This document shows, piece after piece, positions 1 to 9,430 of a stretch of DNA of 64,000 nt. The notes under the pieces are model-generated. The model was not told the origin of the DNA, ran no database searches, and saw only the letters and a list, made by a program, of their open reading frames with translations. Made by a program: the position numbers and the translations under genes. Location of the stretch: positions 62,001-126,000 of the forward strand of contig NZ_JAMOIL010000017.1 in NCBI RefSeq assembly GCF_023656415.1, written 5' to 3'. Numbering within the stretch: position 1 is the first letter of the stretch; each line of letters opens with the position of its first letter. This DNA comes from Nocardioides bruguierae (GTDB lineage Bacteria; Actinomycetota; Actinomycetes; Propionibacteriales; Nocardioidaceae).

Positions 1-203
1 CCGGGTCGACGGCCCCGCGTTCTGGGGATGGCGCGACGGTAACGGACGTTCTTGTGCGAATCCTGTGGGCTCTCCGTGCGAGGCTCATGACGCCAGCTGG
101 CCGCAGGCCTGCCACAGGCTGGTTCTCGCAGCGGGGCACGGTCGGGTTCCACGTCCGCCCGAGCGAGGCACGCGCCTCCGGCTCAGTGCCGTGGACGGCT
201 GCC

Positions 204-992
204 TCAGGTCCGGAGGAGTGCGGAGTGGAGCTGGTAGCGGCTGGCTGCGTAGAGGTGGTGGCCGACCTCGATGGCGCGTCCGCGGTCGTCGTAGGTGACC
301 TGGTCGACCGTGAGCAGTGCGCTGCTGGGCTCCTGCAGGGTGTCGGCTTCCTCGGGTGTGGCTCGGCGTGCGCCGACGGTCTGGTTGGCGATGTGGGGGT
401 TGACCGCCTTGGCGCGCAGGAGCCGGTAGAGGCTGGTCGTCTCGATCTCGGTGCTGGTGATCGGAGCCAGCTCTTCGGGTAGGTGGTTCGTCATCAGAGC
501 GATGGGGACGTCGTCGGCGAGTCGGAGGCGGACGATGCGCAGGACGGGGCTTGCCGGGCGGACCTCGAGCAGGTCGGCCACCCGGTCGGTGGCGGGGGTC
601 AGGCCGAGGTCGAGGACCTGTGTGGTCGGGTGGAGCCCGGCGCGCTCGAGGTCCTCGTGCAGGCTGGCGAGCTCGATGGAGCGGGACACGCGTGGGGGCA
701 GGACCCGGGTGCCGATGCCTCGGCGTCGGACGACAAGCGCGGTGTCGACCAGCCGCTGCATGGCGCGTCGGATGGTCGGTCGGGAGACCCCGAGCATCTC
801 TACCAGGGTCGGCTCGCTGGGCAGCAGGGTTCCTGGCGCGAGGTCACCGGAGGCGATGGCCTGCTGCAGGTGGGTGGCGAGCTGGTGGTGGATGGGGACG
901 GGTGTGAGCCGATCGGGTACGAAGCCGGTGAGCACCGTCCGGGCTGGGCCGTCGGTCTCAGTGCGCGGTTCGGTCGGCCTGGCTCGGGGCAT
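204..992 (-). CDS. GntR family transcriptional regulator, HutC/UTRA subfamily
   Basis: A 262-residue DNA-binding repressor or activator. After a 30-residue polar leader, residues about 30-95 form the GntR winged helix-turn-helix (SEPTLVEMLGVSRPTIRRAM is the recognition region). Residues about 115-255 are a UTRA ligand-binding domain, ending in the usual GHHLYAASRYQ segment. UTRA regulators sense small metabolites such as sugars, urocanate or amino acids; the ligand here cannot be told. It starts at ATG with no gene in the 200 bases on its left. On its right lies a 230-base gap, then the end of a MarR gene on the same strand, so no target is obvious. Family assignment is firm, role unknown. 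Confidence 0.9.
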   Translation of the reverse strand: MPRARPTEPRTETDGPARTVLTGFVPDRLTPVPIHHQLATHLQQAIASGDLAPGTLLPSEPTLVEMLGVSRPTIRRAMQRLVDTALVVRRRGIGTRVLPPRVSRSIELASLHEDLERAGLHPTTQVLDLGLTPATDRVADLLEVRPASPVLRIVRLRLADDVPIALMTNHLPEELAPITSTEIETTSLYRLLRAKAVNPHIANQTVGARRATPEEADTLQEPSSALLTVDQVTYDDRGRAIEVGHHLYAASRYQLHSALLRT

Positions 993-1225
993 CTGTCTCG
1001 CCTTCGTCGCACTCGTGCAGCTTCGCCGCCTTGCCCCTGCATCAGCGGGTCGCTGGTGCTGAGGTTGTTCGATCGGGGCGAGGCTACGTCACTGCGCGCT
1101 GCCCGAGCCTGACGAACGAGCGCCCGACACCCGCTCTCGGTCGAGGCTCGGGGTGTGTGGACGCTCGATCGTTGTCTGCGACCAGGAGATCCGCTTGCGC
1201 GGTCGCGGTGGTCATCGGGTCGTCC

Positions 1226-1696
1226 TCACCTTCCGGCCGGCCGGGCCTCGAAAGGGCCCCCTGCGTCGCGGGCTGCTCGAGACATCTTGGAGAGGAGCTC
1301 GATCAAGGTGGCTCGCTCGGTGGGGGAGAGGCAGTCCAGGAACGCGGCTGCGTGCAGGCCGTCACGCATCGCGGTCCACAGGTCCTGGCCTCTTTCGGTG
1401 AGGACGAGCACGCGCTTGCGGCCGTCGCTCGGGTGGAGCTCGCGCGCCACAAGCCCGGCTTCCTGGAGTCGGTCGGCCACCAGCGTGGCGGTCGACGGGT
1501 CTCGGTCGAGTCGTCGTGCCAGGTCTCGTGGCGTCACGGGGTCGGTCGACGTGGCCAGGAGTCGGATGGTCGGCCCTGCGGAGGCGGGGGCCCCGAACGC
1601 CTGAAGGGTCTCGGCCACCAGGGTGCCGCCCCGCTCGGCCAGGTCCGTCAGGAGTGCGAAGACCTGTGCCTTCTCGTGGGTCTCTCGTGGGGTCAC
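1226..1696 (-). CDS. MarR family transcriptional regulator
   Basis: A 156-residue winged-helix regulator read from a GTG start. Residues about 35-100 carry the MarR core (ATSTDPVTPRDLARRLDRD, then ATLVADRLQEAGLVARE and the wing DGRKRVLVLTERG), and helices at both ends would form the dimer. It is divergent from the dehydrogenase beginning near 1758, with only about 60 bases between them. That gap holds inverted CATTG/CAATG arms, the classic arrangement for a MarR repressor controlling itself and the neighbouring enzyme gene. MarR proteins usually sense phenolic or other small aromatic compounds; the effector here is unknown. Confidence 0.9.
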   Translation of the reverse strand: MTPRETHEKAQVFALLTDLAERGGTLVAETLQAFGAPASAGPTIRLLATSTDPVTPRDLARRLDRDPSTATLVADRLQEAGLVARELHPSDGRKRVLVLTERGQDLWTAMRDGLHAAAFLDCLSPTERATLIELLSKMSRAARDAGGPFEARPAGR

Positions 1697-1709
1697 GGTC
1701 GGGATGCTA

Positions 1710-1740
1710 CATTGTTCAAGTCAATGATACGACTCAATGA
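1710..1740. promoter_or_regulatory. candidate MarR operator in the MarR/dehydrogenase divergent promoter
   Basis: CATTG at 1710-1714 and CAATG at 1722-1726 form an inverted pair around a 7-base spacer. The heptamer TCAATGA then recurs at 1721-1727 and 1734-1740. The AT-rich stretch stands out in this GC-rich DNA and lies between the two divergent starts. Assigning it to the adjacent MarR protein is inference from position. Confidence 0.55.
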
Positions 1741-1757
1741 GATTGGTGAATGATGTG

Positions 1758-2774
1758 ATGCAAGGAACGGACGGGCCGGTGTTGGTCACCGGTGGAACGG
1801 GCTACTTGGCCGGCTGGGTCATCGTTGAGCTGCTCGGACGAGGGTTCGCCGTCCGCGCGACAGTCCGCGACGTGCTCCGGGCGGAGCGCGCACGCGAGGC
1901 GTTGCTCGCCCACGGGCCCGCTGATGCGTCGCTGGAGCTCGTGGAGGCCGACCTGATGGCCGACGAGGGGTGGAGCGAGGCTCTCAGCGGCGTGAGCGCG
2001 GTCGTGCACACGGCTTCCCCGATGCCGTTCGACAGCAGTGTCGATCTTGTCGCGGCAGCGACGCAGGGCGCCTCGCGCGTGCTGCGGCATGCGGCAGCGG
2101 CGGGAGTGACTCGGGTCGTGGTGACGTCGTCAGGGGTCGCGGCGTACCCGCCGGACGCGTCGCAGGTGATGAGCGAGCGCGAGTGGACGGCGTCGTCCGG
2201 CGACCCCCTCCAGGCCTATCCCGACTCCAAGATCCACGCGGAGAGGCTGGCGTGGGACCTGGCGGACGAGCTCGGGTTGGAGCTGACCACCGTCCTGCCG
2301 TCCTTCATGCTCGGTCCGCCGGCAGGTGATGCCGACCGCTCGGGCACCATCGGCGTGGTGCGTCGGCTGGTCTCGGGAGGGGTGCCGGCTGTCCCCCGTC
2401 TGGGCTGGAACGTCGTCGACGTGCGGGACGAGGCTGTGCTGCACGTGCTGGCACTGCTCGACCCCGCCGCTGTCGGGCAGCGGTACCTGGGGGCCGGGGA
2501 CTTCGTCTGGTACCGCGAGCTCGCCGCCACGCTGAGAGGAGGACTCCCGGACGTGCAAACTCGCATCCCCACCCGGCAGCTGCCCGACGTCCTGGTGCGC
2601 CTCATGGCGCGGCGCGACAGGCAGCTGCGGATGATCGTCGGAGAGCTCGGAGTGCAACGCCGTGCCGACTGCTCCAAGGCCGTCCGTGAGCTCGGCTGGC
2701 ACCGAAGGCCGGTCGAGGTCACCATCCTCGACACCGGACACGCCGTGACCCAGGATGCGGGCCCCGCTGCGTGA
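1758..2774 (+). CDS. NAD(P)-dependent extended short-chain dehydrogenase (epimerase / dihydroflavonol reductase-like)
   Basis: A 338-residue cytoplasmic oxidoreductase. The Rossmann glycine motif VTGGTGYLAG is at residues about 8-17, the active-site Ser/Thr region is VVVTSSGVAAYP, and the catalytic Tyr-x3-Lys is in AYPDSKIHAERLAW. The rest resembles the dihydroflavonol 4-reductase/cinnamoyl-CoA reductase branch, acting on ketones or aldehydes of unknown identity. An in-frame ATG at 1737 would add seven residues but overlaps the putative MarR operator. The ATG at 1758 lies nearer the Rossmann strand and is preferred, although neither has a strong ribosome site. Control by the divergent MarR is inferred. 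Confidence 0.88.
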   Translation: MQGTDGPVLVTGGTGYLAGWVIVELLGRGFAVRATVRDVLRAERAREALLAHGPADASLELVEADLMADEGWSEALSGVSAVVHTASPMPFDSSVDLVAAATQGASRVLRHAAAAGVTRVVVTSSGVAAYPPDASQVMSEREWTASSGDPLQAYPDSKIHAERLAWDLADELGLELTTVLPSFMLGPPAGDADRSGTIGVVRRLVSGGVPAVPRLGWNVVDVRDEAVLHVLALLDPAAVGQRYLGAGDFVWYRELAATLRGGLPDVQTRIPTRQLPDVLVRLMARRDRQLRMIVGELGVQRRADCSKAVRELGWHRRPVEVTILDTGHAVTQDAGPAA

Positions 2775-2933
2775 CCGGCAGGCGAGGTCGCCGGGGTGGG
2801 GGGATGTCGCCACCGTCGCCGGCCGGTCATCGCCGCGAGAACGTCCCCACGTATTCCGCACAGACTCCCGCTACTCGCCGAGTTCAGCCGTTGCGAGCCG
2901 GACAGCGCGGATGGGGCCCGGGGTGGCGGAACC

Positions 2934-2969
2934 CGCAGGTCAGACCAGCTTTCACACCTCTGACCTGCG
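2934..2969. terminator. inverted repeat, possible terminator of the dehydrogenase gene
   Basis: CGCAGGTCAGA at 2934-2944 pairs perfectly with TCTGACCTGCG at 2959-2969 around a 14-base loop. No T-run follows, as is usual for actinobacterial terminators. Its closeness to the tRNA-like fragment also leaves open a role as an att-site arm. Confidence 0.4.
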
Positions 2970-2990
2970 CAGACGTGGTTGCGGGCATCT

Positions 2991-3060
2991 GCGCCCGAGC
3001 TGGATAGAGCAGCCGCCTCCTCAGCGAAAGGTCGTAGGTTCGACTCCTACCTGGGGCACC
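2991..3060 (+). pseudogene. decayed tRNA-Arg(CCU)-like fragment, left copy
   Basis: The 3' two thirds look like a tRNA. The segment GCTGGATAGAGCA is the D-loop and 3' D-stem, the anticodon loop CTCCTCA would give anticodon CCT, and the T-arm GTAGG-TTCGACT-CCTAC is perfect, followed by CTGGGGCACC. The 5' strand of the D-stem (the usual TAGCTC) is missing, giving 70 instead of about 76 bases. The 5' acceptor GCGCCCG pairs only 5 of 7 with CTGGGGC, and the anticodon stem is interrupted. It is therefore a remnant or an attachment-site-like duplicate rather than a working tRNA. A diverged partner lies at 15634-15704 in the same orientation. Confidence 0.65.
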
Positions 3061-3432
3061 CGGAGAAATTCCCTCTGTCCTGGGCGGATGGTGTGCGGGT
3101 GTGGCGCCTGCGACTCCGGTGACGTGGCTCGATCGGGCTTCTGGCCAAGACTTCCGCACGAACCGATCGTCGACGACGCCACGGCCGCTGGCTCACCGGT
3201 CCCCACACGGGCCGAGCGCGCTTGGGTTCCGTCGCGGGCTACATGCCCGAGATGAACGTCCTGCTCGGGCTGGAGGACTTCAGCACCCAGAGCGACCAGC
3301 CGCTGATGAAGAACGTCCGCGTGCGGGTCTCTCGCCCTCGTCGACGGAGGGCGAGGGTCCTGGCTGACGTGCAGCCGGGACCGTCCCCGCCCGCCCCGGC
3401 TGTCGGCGCGAGCGCTGCCCTATGGTTGTCGG

Positions 3433-4122
3433 ATGAGCGGTTCTTCTCCGGTGACCCGGCGGTTCCCGGGCCAGGACGCCGGTGAGGACGCCGCCGGCAC
3501 GGGCGCCGACGCCGCCGGTCGGCGAGGCCGGGGTTACTCCAAGGGCCGCGCAGCGCGATCGCGGATCCTGCGCGTGGCGACCGAGGCCTTCGCCGAACGG
3601 GGCTACCGCGGTGCCTCGCTGGCCGAGATCGCCCGGGCCTCGGAGCTCTCGATGCCCGGCCTGCTGCACCACTTCGCCAACAAGGACCAGCTCTTCGCCG
3701 CTGTCCACGAGCACCTCGAGATCGCGGACCAGCGTCTCTTCGACGGGTTCGCCGGCGAGGACCCCAGCGGCTTCGGCGTGCTCGACGCCTTCGTGAGCAT
3801 GGCCAGGATGAACCTCGATCGGTGGGAGTACGTGCAGTTCACCCACCTCATCGCCGCTGAGTCGGCTCCGGGTGGACACCCGGGGGCCCACACGTCCCGG
3901 GAGCACTTCCGGGCCGCTCGCCAGCTCCTGGTCGAGGGGTTCACGCGGAGCCTGGCCCAGGGGGAGATCCGGACGGGCGTCGACCTCGACAGGCTCGCCG
4001 TGGAGGTCGTCGCCATGGTGGAGGGGCTCCAGAACCAGTGGTTGCAGGAGCCCGAGGCCATCGCCTACGCCGAGCACTTCGCCACCTGGGTGGAGGACCT
4101 GAAGGCCTCGCTGCGTCCGTGA
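3433..4122 (+). CDS. TetR family transcriptional regulator
   Basis: A 229-residue regulator with a disordered 35-residue leader. The TetR helix-turn-helix is at about 40-85: RGYRGASLAEIARASELSMP leading into LLHHFANKDQLFAAVHEH. The remaining 140 residues are the all-helical ligand-binding and dimerisation domain. It is co-directional with, and 160 bases upstream of, the importer operon starting at 4282, and an 18-bp dyad sits between them. It probably represses that operon until a transported substrate or product binds. The first 20 residues are low-complexity, so a later start is possible, but no better ribosome site was seen. Confidence 0.9.
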   Translation: MSGSSPVTRRFPGQDAGEDAAGTGADAAGRRGRGYSKGRAARSRILRVATEAFAERGYRGASLAEIARASELSMPGLLHHFANKDQLFAAVHEHLEIADQRLFDGFAGEDPSGFGVLDAFVSMARMNLDRWEYVQFTHLIAAESAPGGHPGAHTSREHFRAARQLLVEGFTRSLAQGEIRTGVDLDRLAVEVVAMVEGLQNQWLQEPEAIAYAEHFATWVEDLKASLRP

Positions 4123-4209
4123 CGCCGGCCGCCGTCGGGCGGTGTCGCACGACCGGCGCTGATGTCGCGCGCGTTGCGTTCCTGTTACGAGTTCTGTCAC
4201 CTCTTCAAA

Positions 4210-4227
4210 ACCGACAGACCTATCGGT
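4210..4227. promoter_or_regulatory. candidate TetR operator upstream of the first importer operon
   Basis: ACCGACAGACCTATCGGT is an 18-bp near-palindrome (ACCGAYAGRYCTRTCGGT), with A-rich and T-rich flanks extending the symmetry. It lies 55 bases before the lipoprotein start and 88 bases after the TetR stop. Length and symmetry fit TetR operators; ownership by the upstream TetR is inferred from position. Confidence 0.6.
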
Positions 4228-4281
4228 AGTTTTTGGCGCACCGCCTCTCCGGCGGCCCGATCTCTCCCGAAGTGAGCACCT

Positions 4282-5805
4282 ATGCGTACCTCTCGCCTCC
4301 ACCTGGCCGCGGCGGTCGTGACCGCCCTCGGCCTCGGCGCCTCGCTGACCGGTTGCTCGAACGGCTCGACGGCGTCGTCGAGCTCCTCGAGCACCCTCAC
4401 CCTCGGCTCCCAGGTCGACGTGACCTCGTGGGACCCGGCCGCCATCGGCGCAGGCCACTACCTGCAGTACATGCAGCCGGTCTACGACTCGCTGCTGCAG
4501 CTGGACGAGAACGGCGACGTGGTCGCGGACCTCGCCACCGACTACAGCTGGGACAAGTCGCGTACCCATCTGACCCTCGAGCTGCGCGACGACGTGACGT
4601 TCACCGACGGCACCGCGTTCGACGCGGACGCCGTGGTGGCGAACATCGAGGCCATGAAGAACGGCTCGGGCGCCGCGTCCGGCTCGCTCGCGTCCGTCAC
4701 CGATGCCACAGCCGACGACGCGGACACGGTGACGCTGAACCTCTCCGAGCCCGACCCCGGCCTCGTGCAGAGCCTCACCGACAACGGTGGGTACATGGCG
4801 AGCCCGGCCGCGATCAGCGACGGCTCCCTGGACACCGAGCCCGTCGGCACGGGCCCGTACATGTTCGACGCCGGCTCCTCGACCACCGGCAGCGAGTACC
4901 ACTTCGTCCGCAACACGGACTACTGGGACTCCGACGCCTACCCCTACGACGAGGTCGTCATCCAGCCGCTGACCGACGACAGCGCCCGCCTCGCGGCCCT
5001 GCAGTCGGGCGCCGTCGACGCCGCGTCCGGCCTGGCCCAGTGGGTCGAGCAGGCGGAGGCGAGCGACCTGGTCGTCCAACAGAACGTCGTCGACTGGAAC
5101 GGCCTGTTCCTCGACGACCGCGACGGCACGATCAACCCCGCGCTCGGGGACGTCCGCGTGCGCCGTGCGATCAACTACGCCTTCGACCGCGAGGCCATCC
5201 TCGAGAAGTACCAGCTCGGCTACGGCAGCGTCAGCACCCAGGTGTTCAACCCGGGGTCGGAGGCCTACGACGAGTCGCTCAACGACTACTACGACTACGA
5301 CCCGGAGAAGGCCCAGCAGCTCCTCGCCGAGGCCGGGTACCCGGACGGGTTCACCCTCACCCTGCCGTCCTCGGACTGGACATCGTCGTTCGACGCGGTG
5401 GTGCAGCAGCAGCTCGGCGACATCGGCATCACAGTGGAGTACGAGAGCATGCCCACCACCAACGTGCTCTCGCGGCTGCCCGACTTCGCGGCGCACAAGT
5501 TCAGCTGGTCCATGTTCGCCGACCCGTGGGGCGTCGTGCGGGACCTGGTCCTGCCCGATGGTGCTGCGAACTACCAGCACAGCACCGACAAGACCGTCGA
5601 GTCCCTGGTGGCCGAGATCCGCACCGCCTCCGAAGACGAGCGGGCCGACCTCTACCAGCAGCTCAACAAGCACCTGGTGGAGCAGGCCTGGTTCGCGCCC
5701 TGGTACGCCACCGACGTCATCTACATCCACTCCGACGCGGTCGAGGTGACCCAGCTGCCCGGCAACATCGTGCCGCCGCTGAGCCTCTACGCCCCCGCCT
5801 CCTGA
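4282..5805 (+). CDS. ABC importer substrate-binding lipoprotein, family 5 (Opp/Dpp type)
   Basis: A 507-residue extracytoplasmic binding protein. It has a lipoprotein signal peptide with lipobox LTGC, acylated Cys at 25, then a Ser-rich linker. The mature part has the SBP_bac_5 fold: the early VDVTSWDPAA strand, QPVYDSLLQLDENGDVVADLA, the hinge region VRVRRAINYAFDREAILEK and the late DPEKAQQLLAEAGYPDGF. Family members bind oligopeptides, but also oligosaccharides, glycosides and metal chelates. It is the first gene of a four-part importer with the permeases and ATPases at 5859-9419. The adjacent glucosidase gene hints at a glycoside ligand, which is inference. Confidence 0.93.
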   Translation: MRTSRLHLAAAVVTALGLGASLTGCSNGSTASSSSSSTLTLGSQVDVTSWDPAAIGAGHYLQYMQPVYDSLLQLDENGDVVADLATDYSWDKSRTHLTLELRDDVTFTDGTAFDADAVVANIEAMKNGSGAASGSLASVTDATADDADTVTLNLSEPDPGLVQSLTDNGGYMASPAAISDGSLDTEPVGTGPYMFDAGSSTTGSEYHFVRNTDYWDSDAYPYDEVVIQPLTDDSARLAALQSGAVDAASGLAQWVEQAEASDLVVQQNVVDWNGLFLDDRDGTINPALGDVRVRRAINYAFDREAILEKYQLGYGSVSTQVFNPGSEAYDESLNDYYDYDPEKAQQLLAEAGYPDGFTLTLPSSDWTSSFDAVVQQQLGDIGITVEYESMPTTNVLSRLPDFAAHKFSWSMFADPWGVVRDLVLPDGAANYQHSTDKTVESLVAEIRTASEDERADLYQQLNKHLVEQAWFAPWYATDVIYIHSDAVEVTQLPGNIVPPLSLYAPAS

Positions 5806-5858
5806 CCCGTCACGGGGGAGGGCGTCCGGTCGGGCGCCCTCCCCCGGGAGGACCACCC

Positions 5859-6800
5859 ATGCTCCTGTTCCTCACGCGCAAGGTCGGCGCGGCGCTCTCC
5901 CTGGTCGTCGTCGTCGCCTCGATCACCTTCTTCATGCTCTACGCCTCCGGCTCCGACCCGGTCGCCAACCTCCTCGGCCAGTCGGCCACCGCCGCGCAGA
6001 TCGAGACGCGCCGCGCCGAGCTCGGCCTGGACCGGCCGGTGCTGACGCAGTTCCTCGAGTGGTGGGGCCACCTGCTCCGGGGCGACCTCGGCACCTCGTG
6101 GACGAACCGGCAGCCGGTCATGGCGACGCTGCTGACCCGCGTCCCGGTCACCCTGAGCCTGGCGATCGCCGCCACCGTGGTGGCGGCCGTCGTCGGCACG
6201 GCCCTGGGCACGCTGGCCGCCCGCTTCCGCGGCGTCGTCGACGTCGTCCTCCAGCTCGTGGTCGTCGTCGGGTTCGCGCTGCCGGCCTTCTGGTTCGCCG
6301 TGCTGCTCTCCCAGACCTTCGCTATCCGGCTCGGCTGGTTCCCTGCGGTGGGGTACACGCCCCTGGTGGAGTCCCCGGCCGCGTGGCTCTCGAGCATCAC
6401 CCTGCCCGTCGTGGCGCTGGCCGCCGGCGTGACCGCCTCCATCGCCCAGCAGGTCCGCAACTCCGTCATCGAGGTGGAGCGGCGCGACTTCGTCCGAGCC
6501 CTCCGCAGTCGCGGCATCGGGCCCGGCCGCATCCTGGTGGCCCACACGCTGCGCAACGCGGCCCCGGCCGCTCTCACGGTGCTCTCGCTGCAGTTCATCG
6601 GCCTGCTCGGTGGGGCGATCATCATCGAGAACATCTACGCGCTGCCGGGCATCGGTGCCCTGGCCATCTCCGCCACCAACGTCGGCGACGTCCCGGTCGT
6701 CATGGGCATCGTGCTCGTGACCGTGGTCATCGTCGTCGTCGTCAACCTCGTCCTGGACCTGCTCCAGGGCCTCCTCAACCCGAAGGCGAGGACGCGATGA
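5859..6800 (+). CDS. ABC importer permease, DppB/OppB type
   Basis: A 313-residue inner-membrane permease with about six membrane helices. The N-terminal helix LSLVVVVASITFFMLY is followed by the periplasmic loop AELGLDRPVLTQFLEWWGHLLRGDLG typical of DppB. The cytoplasmic coupling loop is VIEVERRDFVRALRSRGIG. A GGGAGGA ribosome site just upstream fixes the ATG at 5859, 53 bases after the binding-protein stop. Its stop overlaps the next start as ATGA, showing tight translational coupling to the fused permease-ATPase. It forms the pore together with the permease half of the next gene. Confidence 0.93.
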   Translation: MLLFLTRKVGAALSLVVVVASITFFMLYASGSDPVANLLGQSATAAQIETRRAELGLDRPVLTQFLEWWGHLLRGDLGTSWTNRQPVMATLLTRVPVTLSLAIAATVVAAVVGTALGTLAARFRGVVDVVLQLVVVVGFALPAFWFAVLLSQTFAIRLGWFPAVGYTPLVESPAAWLSSITLPVVALAAGVTASIAQQVRNSVIEVERRDFVRALRSRGIGPGRILVAHTLRNAAPAALTVLSLQFIGLLGGAIIIENIYALPGIGALAISATNVGDVPVVMGIVLVTVVIVVVVNLVLDLLQGLLNPKARTR

Positions 6801-8587
6801 CCGGATCGACTGCCGCCCCCGTCCGCACCCCCTCGGACCACGTCGTGCGGCGCGCCCTGCGCAACCCGACCGTCGTGGTCTCCGGCCTGGTGCTCCTCCT
6901 CGTCGTGGCGGCCGCGGTGCTCGCGCCGCTCCTGGCGCCCCACAGCCCCACCGAGGCGGTCCTCGACGACGTCCTGGCGCCCCCCAGCGCCGACCACCCG
7001 CTGGGAGGCGACAGTGCCGGCCGCGACGTGCTCTCCCGGCTGCTCTGGGGCGCCCGCACCAGCCTGCTCGCCGGCCTCATCGCCATCGTCACCGCTGTCG
7101 TCGTCGGTGTGCCCGCCGGGCTCGTCGCCGGGTACCGCTCAGGTCGCTTCGACGCGGTGGCCGGCTGGGTCGCGAGCGTCCTCCTGGCCGTCCCGGGCAT
7201 CGTGGCGCTGCTCGTGGTCGTCTCCGCGTTCGGCACCGCGATGCCGCCCTCGATGATCGCTCTCGGCGTGCTGCTCTCGCCCGCGTTCTTCCGCTTGACG
7301 CGCTCGACCGTCGTCAACGTCCGGGCGGAGCTCTACGTGGACGCCGCGCGTGTCGCCGGCATCAGCCCGGTCAGCATCGTGTTCCGCCACATCCTGTCCG
7401 TGGTCGCGACCCCGATCATCATCCAGGCCTCCCTGAGCGCCGGCGTCGCGATCATCGTCCAGGCAGGTCTCGCCTTCCTCGGGATCGGTGACTCGCTCGC
7501 ACCCAGCTGGGGCGCGATGGTCAACGACGCCTACCGCAGCAACATCGAGGCCCCGCTCCTCACCCTGTGGCCGGGCCTTGCCATCGGCATCACCGTGGCT
7601 GCCCTCGCCCTTCTCGGCAGCGGTCTCAGCGACGTGGTCAACCGCACCGACGCGGTCCAGAGCCCCCGTCGCTCCCGACGGCTCGCCGCCGAGGCCGCCG
7701 CCGAGGTCGCGGCTGCGCCGAAGGTCGAGGCTCGGACCTCCGACGAGGCCACGCTCGTGGTCGAGGACCTGCACGTGCAGTACAGCCGCCAGGACGGGAC
7801 CCGCGCCGAGGTGGTCAAGGGCGTCTCCTTCCACGTCGACCGCGGCGAGTGCCTCGGCATCGTGGGCGAGTCCGGCTCCGGGAAGTCCCAGACAGCGTTC
7901 TCCGTCCTGGGACTGCTCCCGCCGGAGGCGGTCCGGGTCGCCGGTGCGATCCGCCTCCGGGAGCTGGACCTGCTCTCGCTGGGCGAGCGCTCCCTCAACC
8001 ACATCCGCTCCTCCCGGCTGGCCTACGTGCCCCAGGACCCGATGAGCAACCTCGACCCCGCCTACACGATCGGTGCGCAGATGGTGGAGACCATCCGCGC
8101 GCACGAGCGACTGAGCCGGCGCGCCGCCACCCAGCGTGCGCGGGCGCTGCTCGAGCGCGTCCTCATCGTCGATCCCGACAAGGCCCTGGGCTCCTACCCG
8201 CACGAGATCTCCGGCGGCATGGCGCAGCGTGTCCTGATCGCCATGGCGATCTCCTGCTCGCCCGACGTCCTGATCGCCGACGAGCCGACGACCGCCCTGG
8301 ACGTCACGGTGCAGCAGGAGGTGCTCGACCTCCTCCGCGAGCTGCAGCGCGACCTCGACCTCGCCCTGGTGATCGTCACGCACAACCTGGGTGTCGTCGC
8401 CGACATCTGCGACCGGGTCGCGGTGATGAAGGACGGGCGCCTCGTGGAGACCCGCGACGTGTTCGACCTGTCCGCCGCGCCGCAGCACCCCTACACCCGC
8501 GAGCTGCTGGGCTCCACGCTCAGCAACGTGGCACCCCGGACCCGCATCGGCCAGGGGTCGCCCTCGACCGCCACGACGGAGGCCTGA
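6797..8587 (+). CDS. ABC importer permease-ATPase fusion (DppC plus DppD)
   Basis: A 596-residue fusion. Residues about 1-285 are a DppC-type permease with an N-terminal cytoplasmic tail, five or six helices and the coupling loop VRAELYVDAARVAGISP. After an Ala/Glu-rich linker (about 290-315), residues about 320-590 are an ABC ATPase: Walker A GESGSGKS near 356, signature ISGGMAQR near 470, Walker B LIADEP near 491. Separate DppC and DppD proteins are the usual arrangement, but fused forms occur in actinobacteria. A second fusion of the same design is at 48200-50263. The ATG overlaps the upstream stop. The C-terminal Cys-rich extension of OppD is absent. Confidence 0.92.
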   Translation: MTGSTAAPVRTPSDHVVRRALRNPTVVVSGLVLLLVVAAAVLAPLLAPHSPTEAVLDDVLAPPSADHPLGGDSAGRDVLSRLLWGARTSLLAGLIAIVTAVVVGVPAGLVAGYRSGRFDAVAGWVASVLLAVPGIVALLVVVSAFGTAMPPSMIALGVLLSPAFFRLTRSTVVNVRAELYVDAARVAGISPVSIVFRHILSVVATPIIIQASLSAGVAIIVQAGLAFLGIGDSLAPSWGAMVNDAYRSNIEAPLLTLWPGLAIGITVAALALLGSGLSDVVNRTDAVQSPRRSRRLAAEAAAEVAAAPKVEARTSDEATLVVEDLHVQYSRQDGTRAEVVKGVSFHVDRGECLGIVGESGSGKSQTAFSVLGLLPPEAVRVAGAIRLRELDLLSLGERSLNHIRSSRLAYVPQDPMSNLDPAYTIGAQMVETIRAHERLSRRAATQRARALLERVLIVDPDKALGSYPHEISGGMAQRVLIAMAISCSPDVLIADEPTTALDVTVQQEVLDLLRELQRDLDLALVIVTHNLGVVADICDRVAVMKDGRLVETRDVFDLSAAPQHPYTRELLGSTLSNVAPRTRIGQGSPSTATTEA

Positions 8588-8588
8588 C

Positions 8589-9419
<831 letters not shown>

Positions 9420-9430
9420 AACGGAGCGTC

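Larger units (their letters stand above)
2775..3432. other. 658-base gene-free stretch containing an inverted repeat and a tRNA-like fragment
   Basis: No convincing protein gene. It contains an 11-bp perfect inverted repeat (2934-2944 with 2959-2969, 14-base loop) and, 22 bases later, a decayed tRNA-Arg-like sequence at 2991-3060. Reading frames here are of the sort produced by the antisense of tRNA genes and have no recognisable domain. The 370 bases between the tRNA-like fragment and the TetR gene show nothing recognised. Confidence 0.6.

Noticed and set aside
2991..3060. Functional tRNA-Arg
   Set aside because: The 5' D-stem strand is missing, the acceptor stem pairs 5 of 7 and the anticodon stem is interrupted, so it was called a remnant.
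2884..3206. Minus-strand small frames with RSRTYDLSL- and VGVEPTTF-like segments
   Set aside because: These are the familiar spurious translations of the antisense strand of tRNA genes. They helped show that the region is tRNA-like but are not proteins.
3222..3485. Small open frame before the TetR gene
   Set aside because: The first 30 residues look balanced, but the rest is Arg/Pro-rich, overlaps the TetR start in another frame, has no ribosome site and no recognisable family.
3280..5856. Long open frame of 858 codons on the minus strand
   Set aside because: It is antisense to the TetR and lipoprotein genes, with Val/Arg/Gly/His-rich composition typical of GC-rich shadow frames and no domain.
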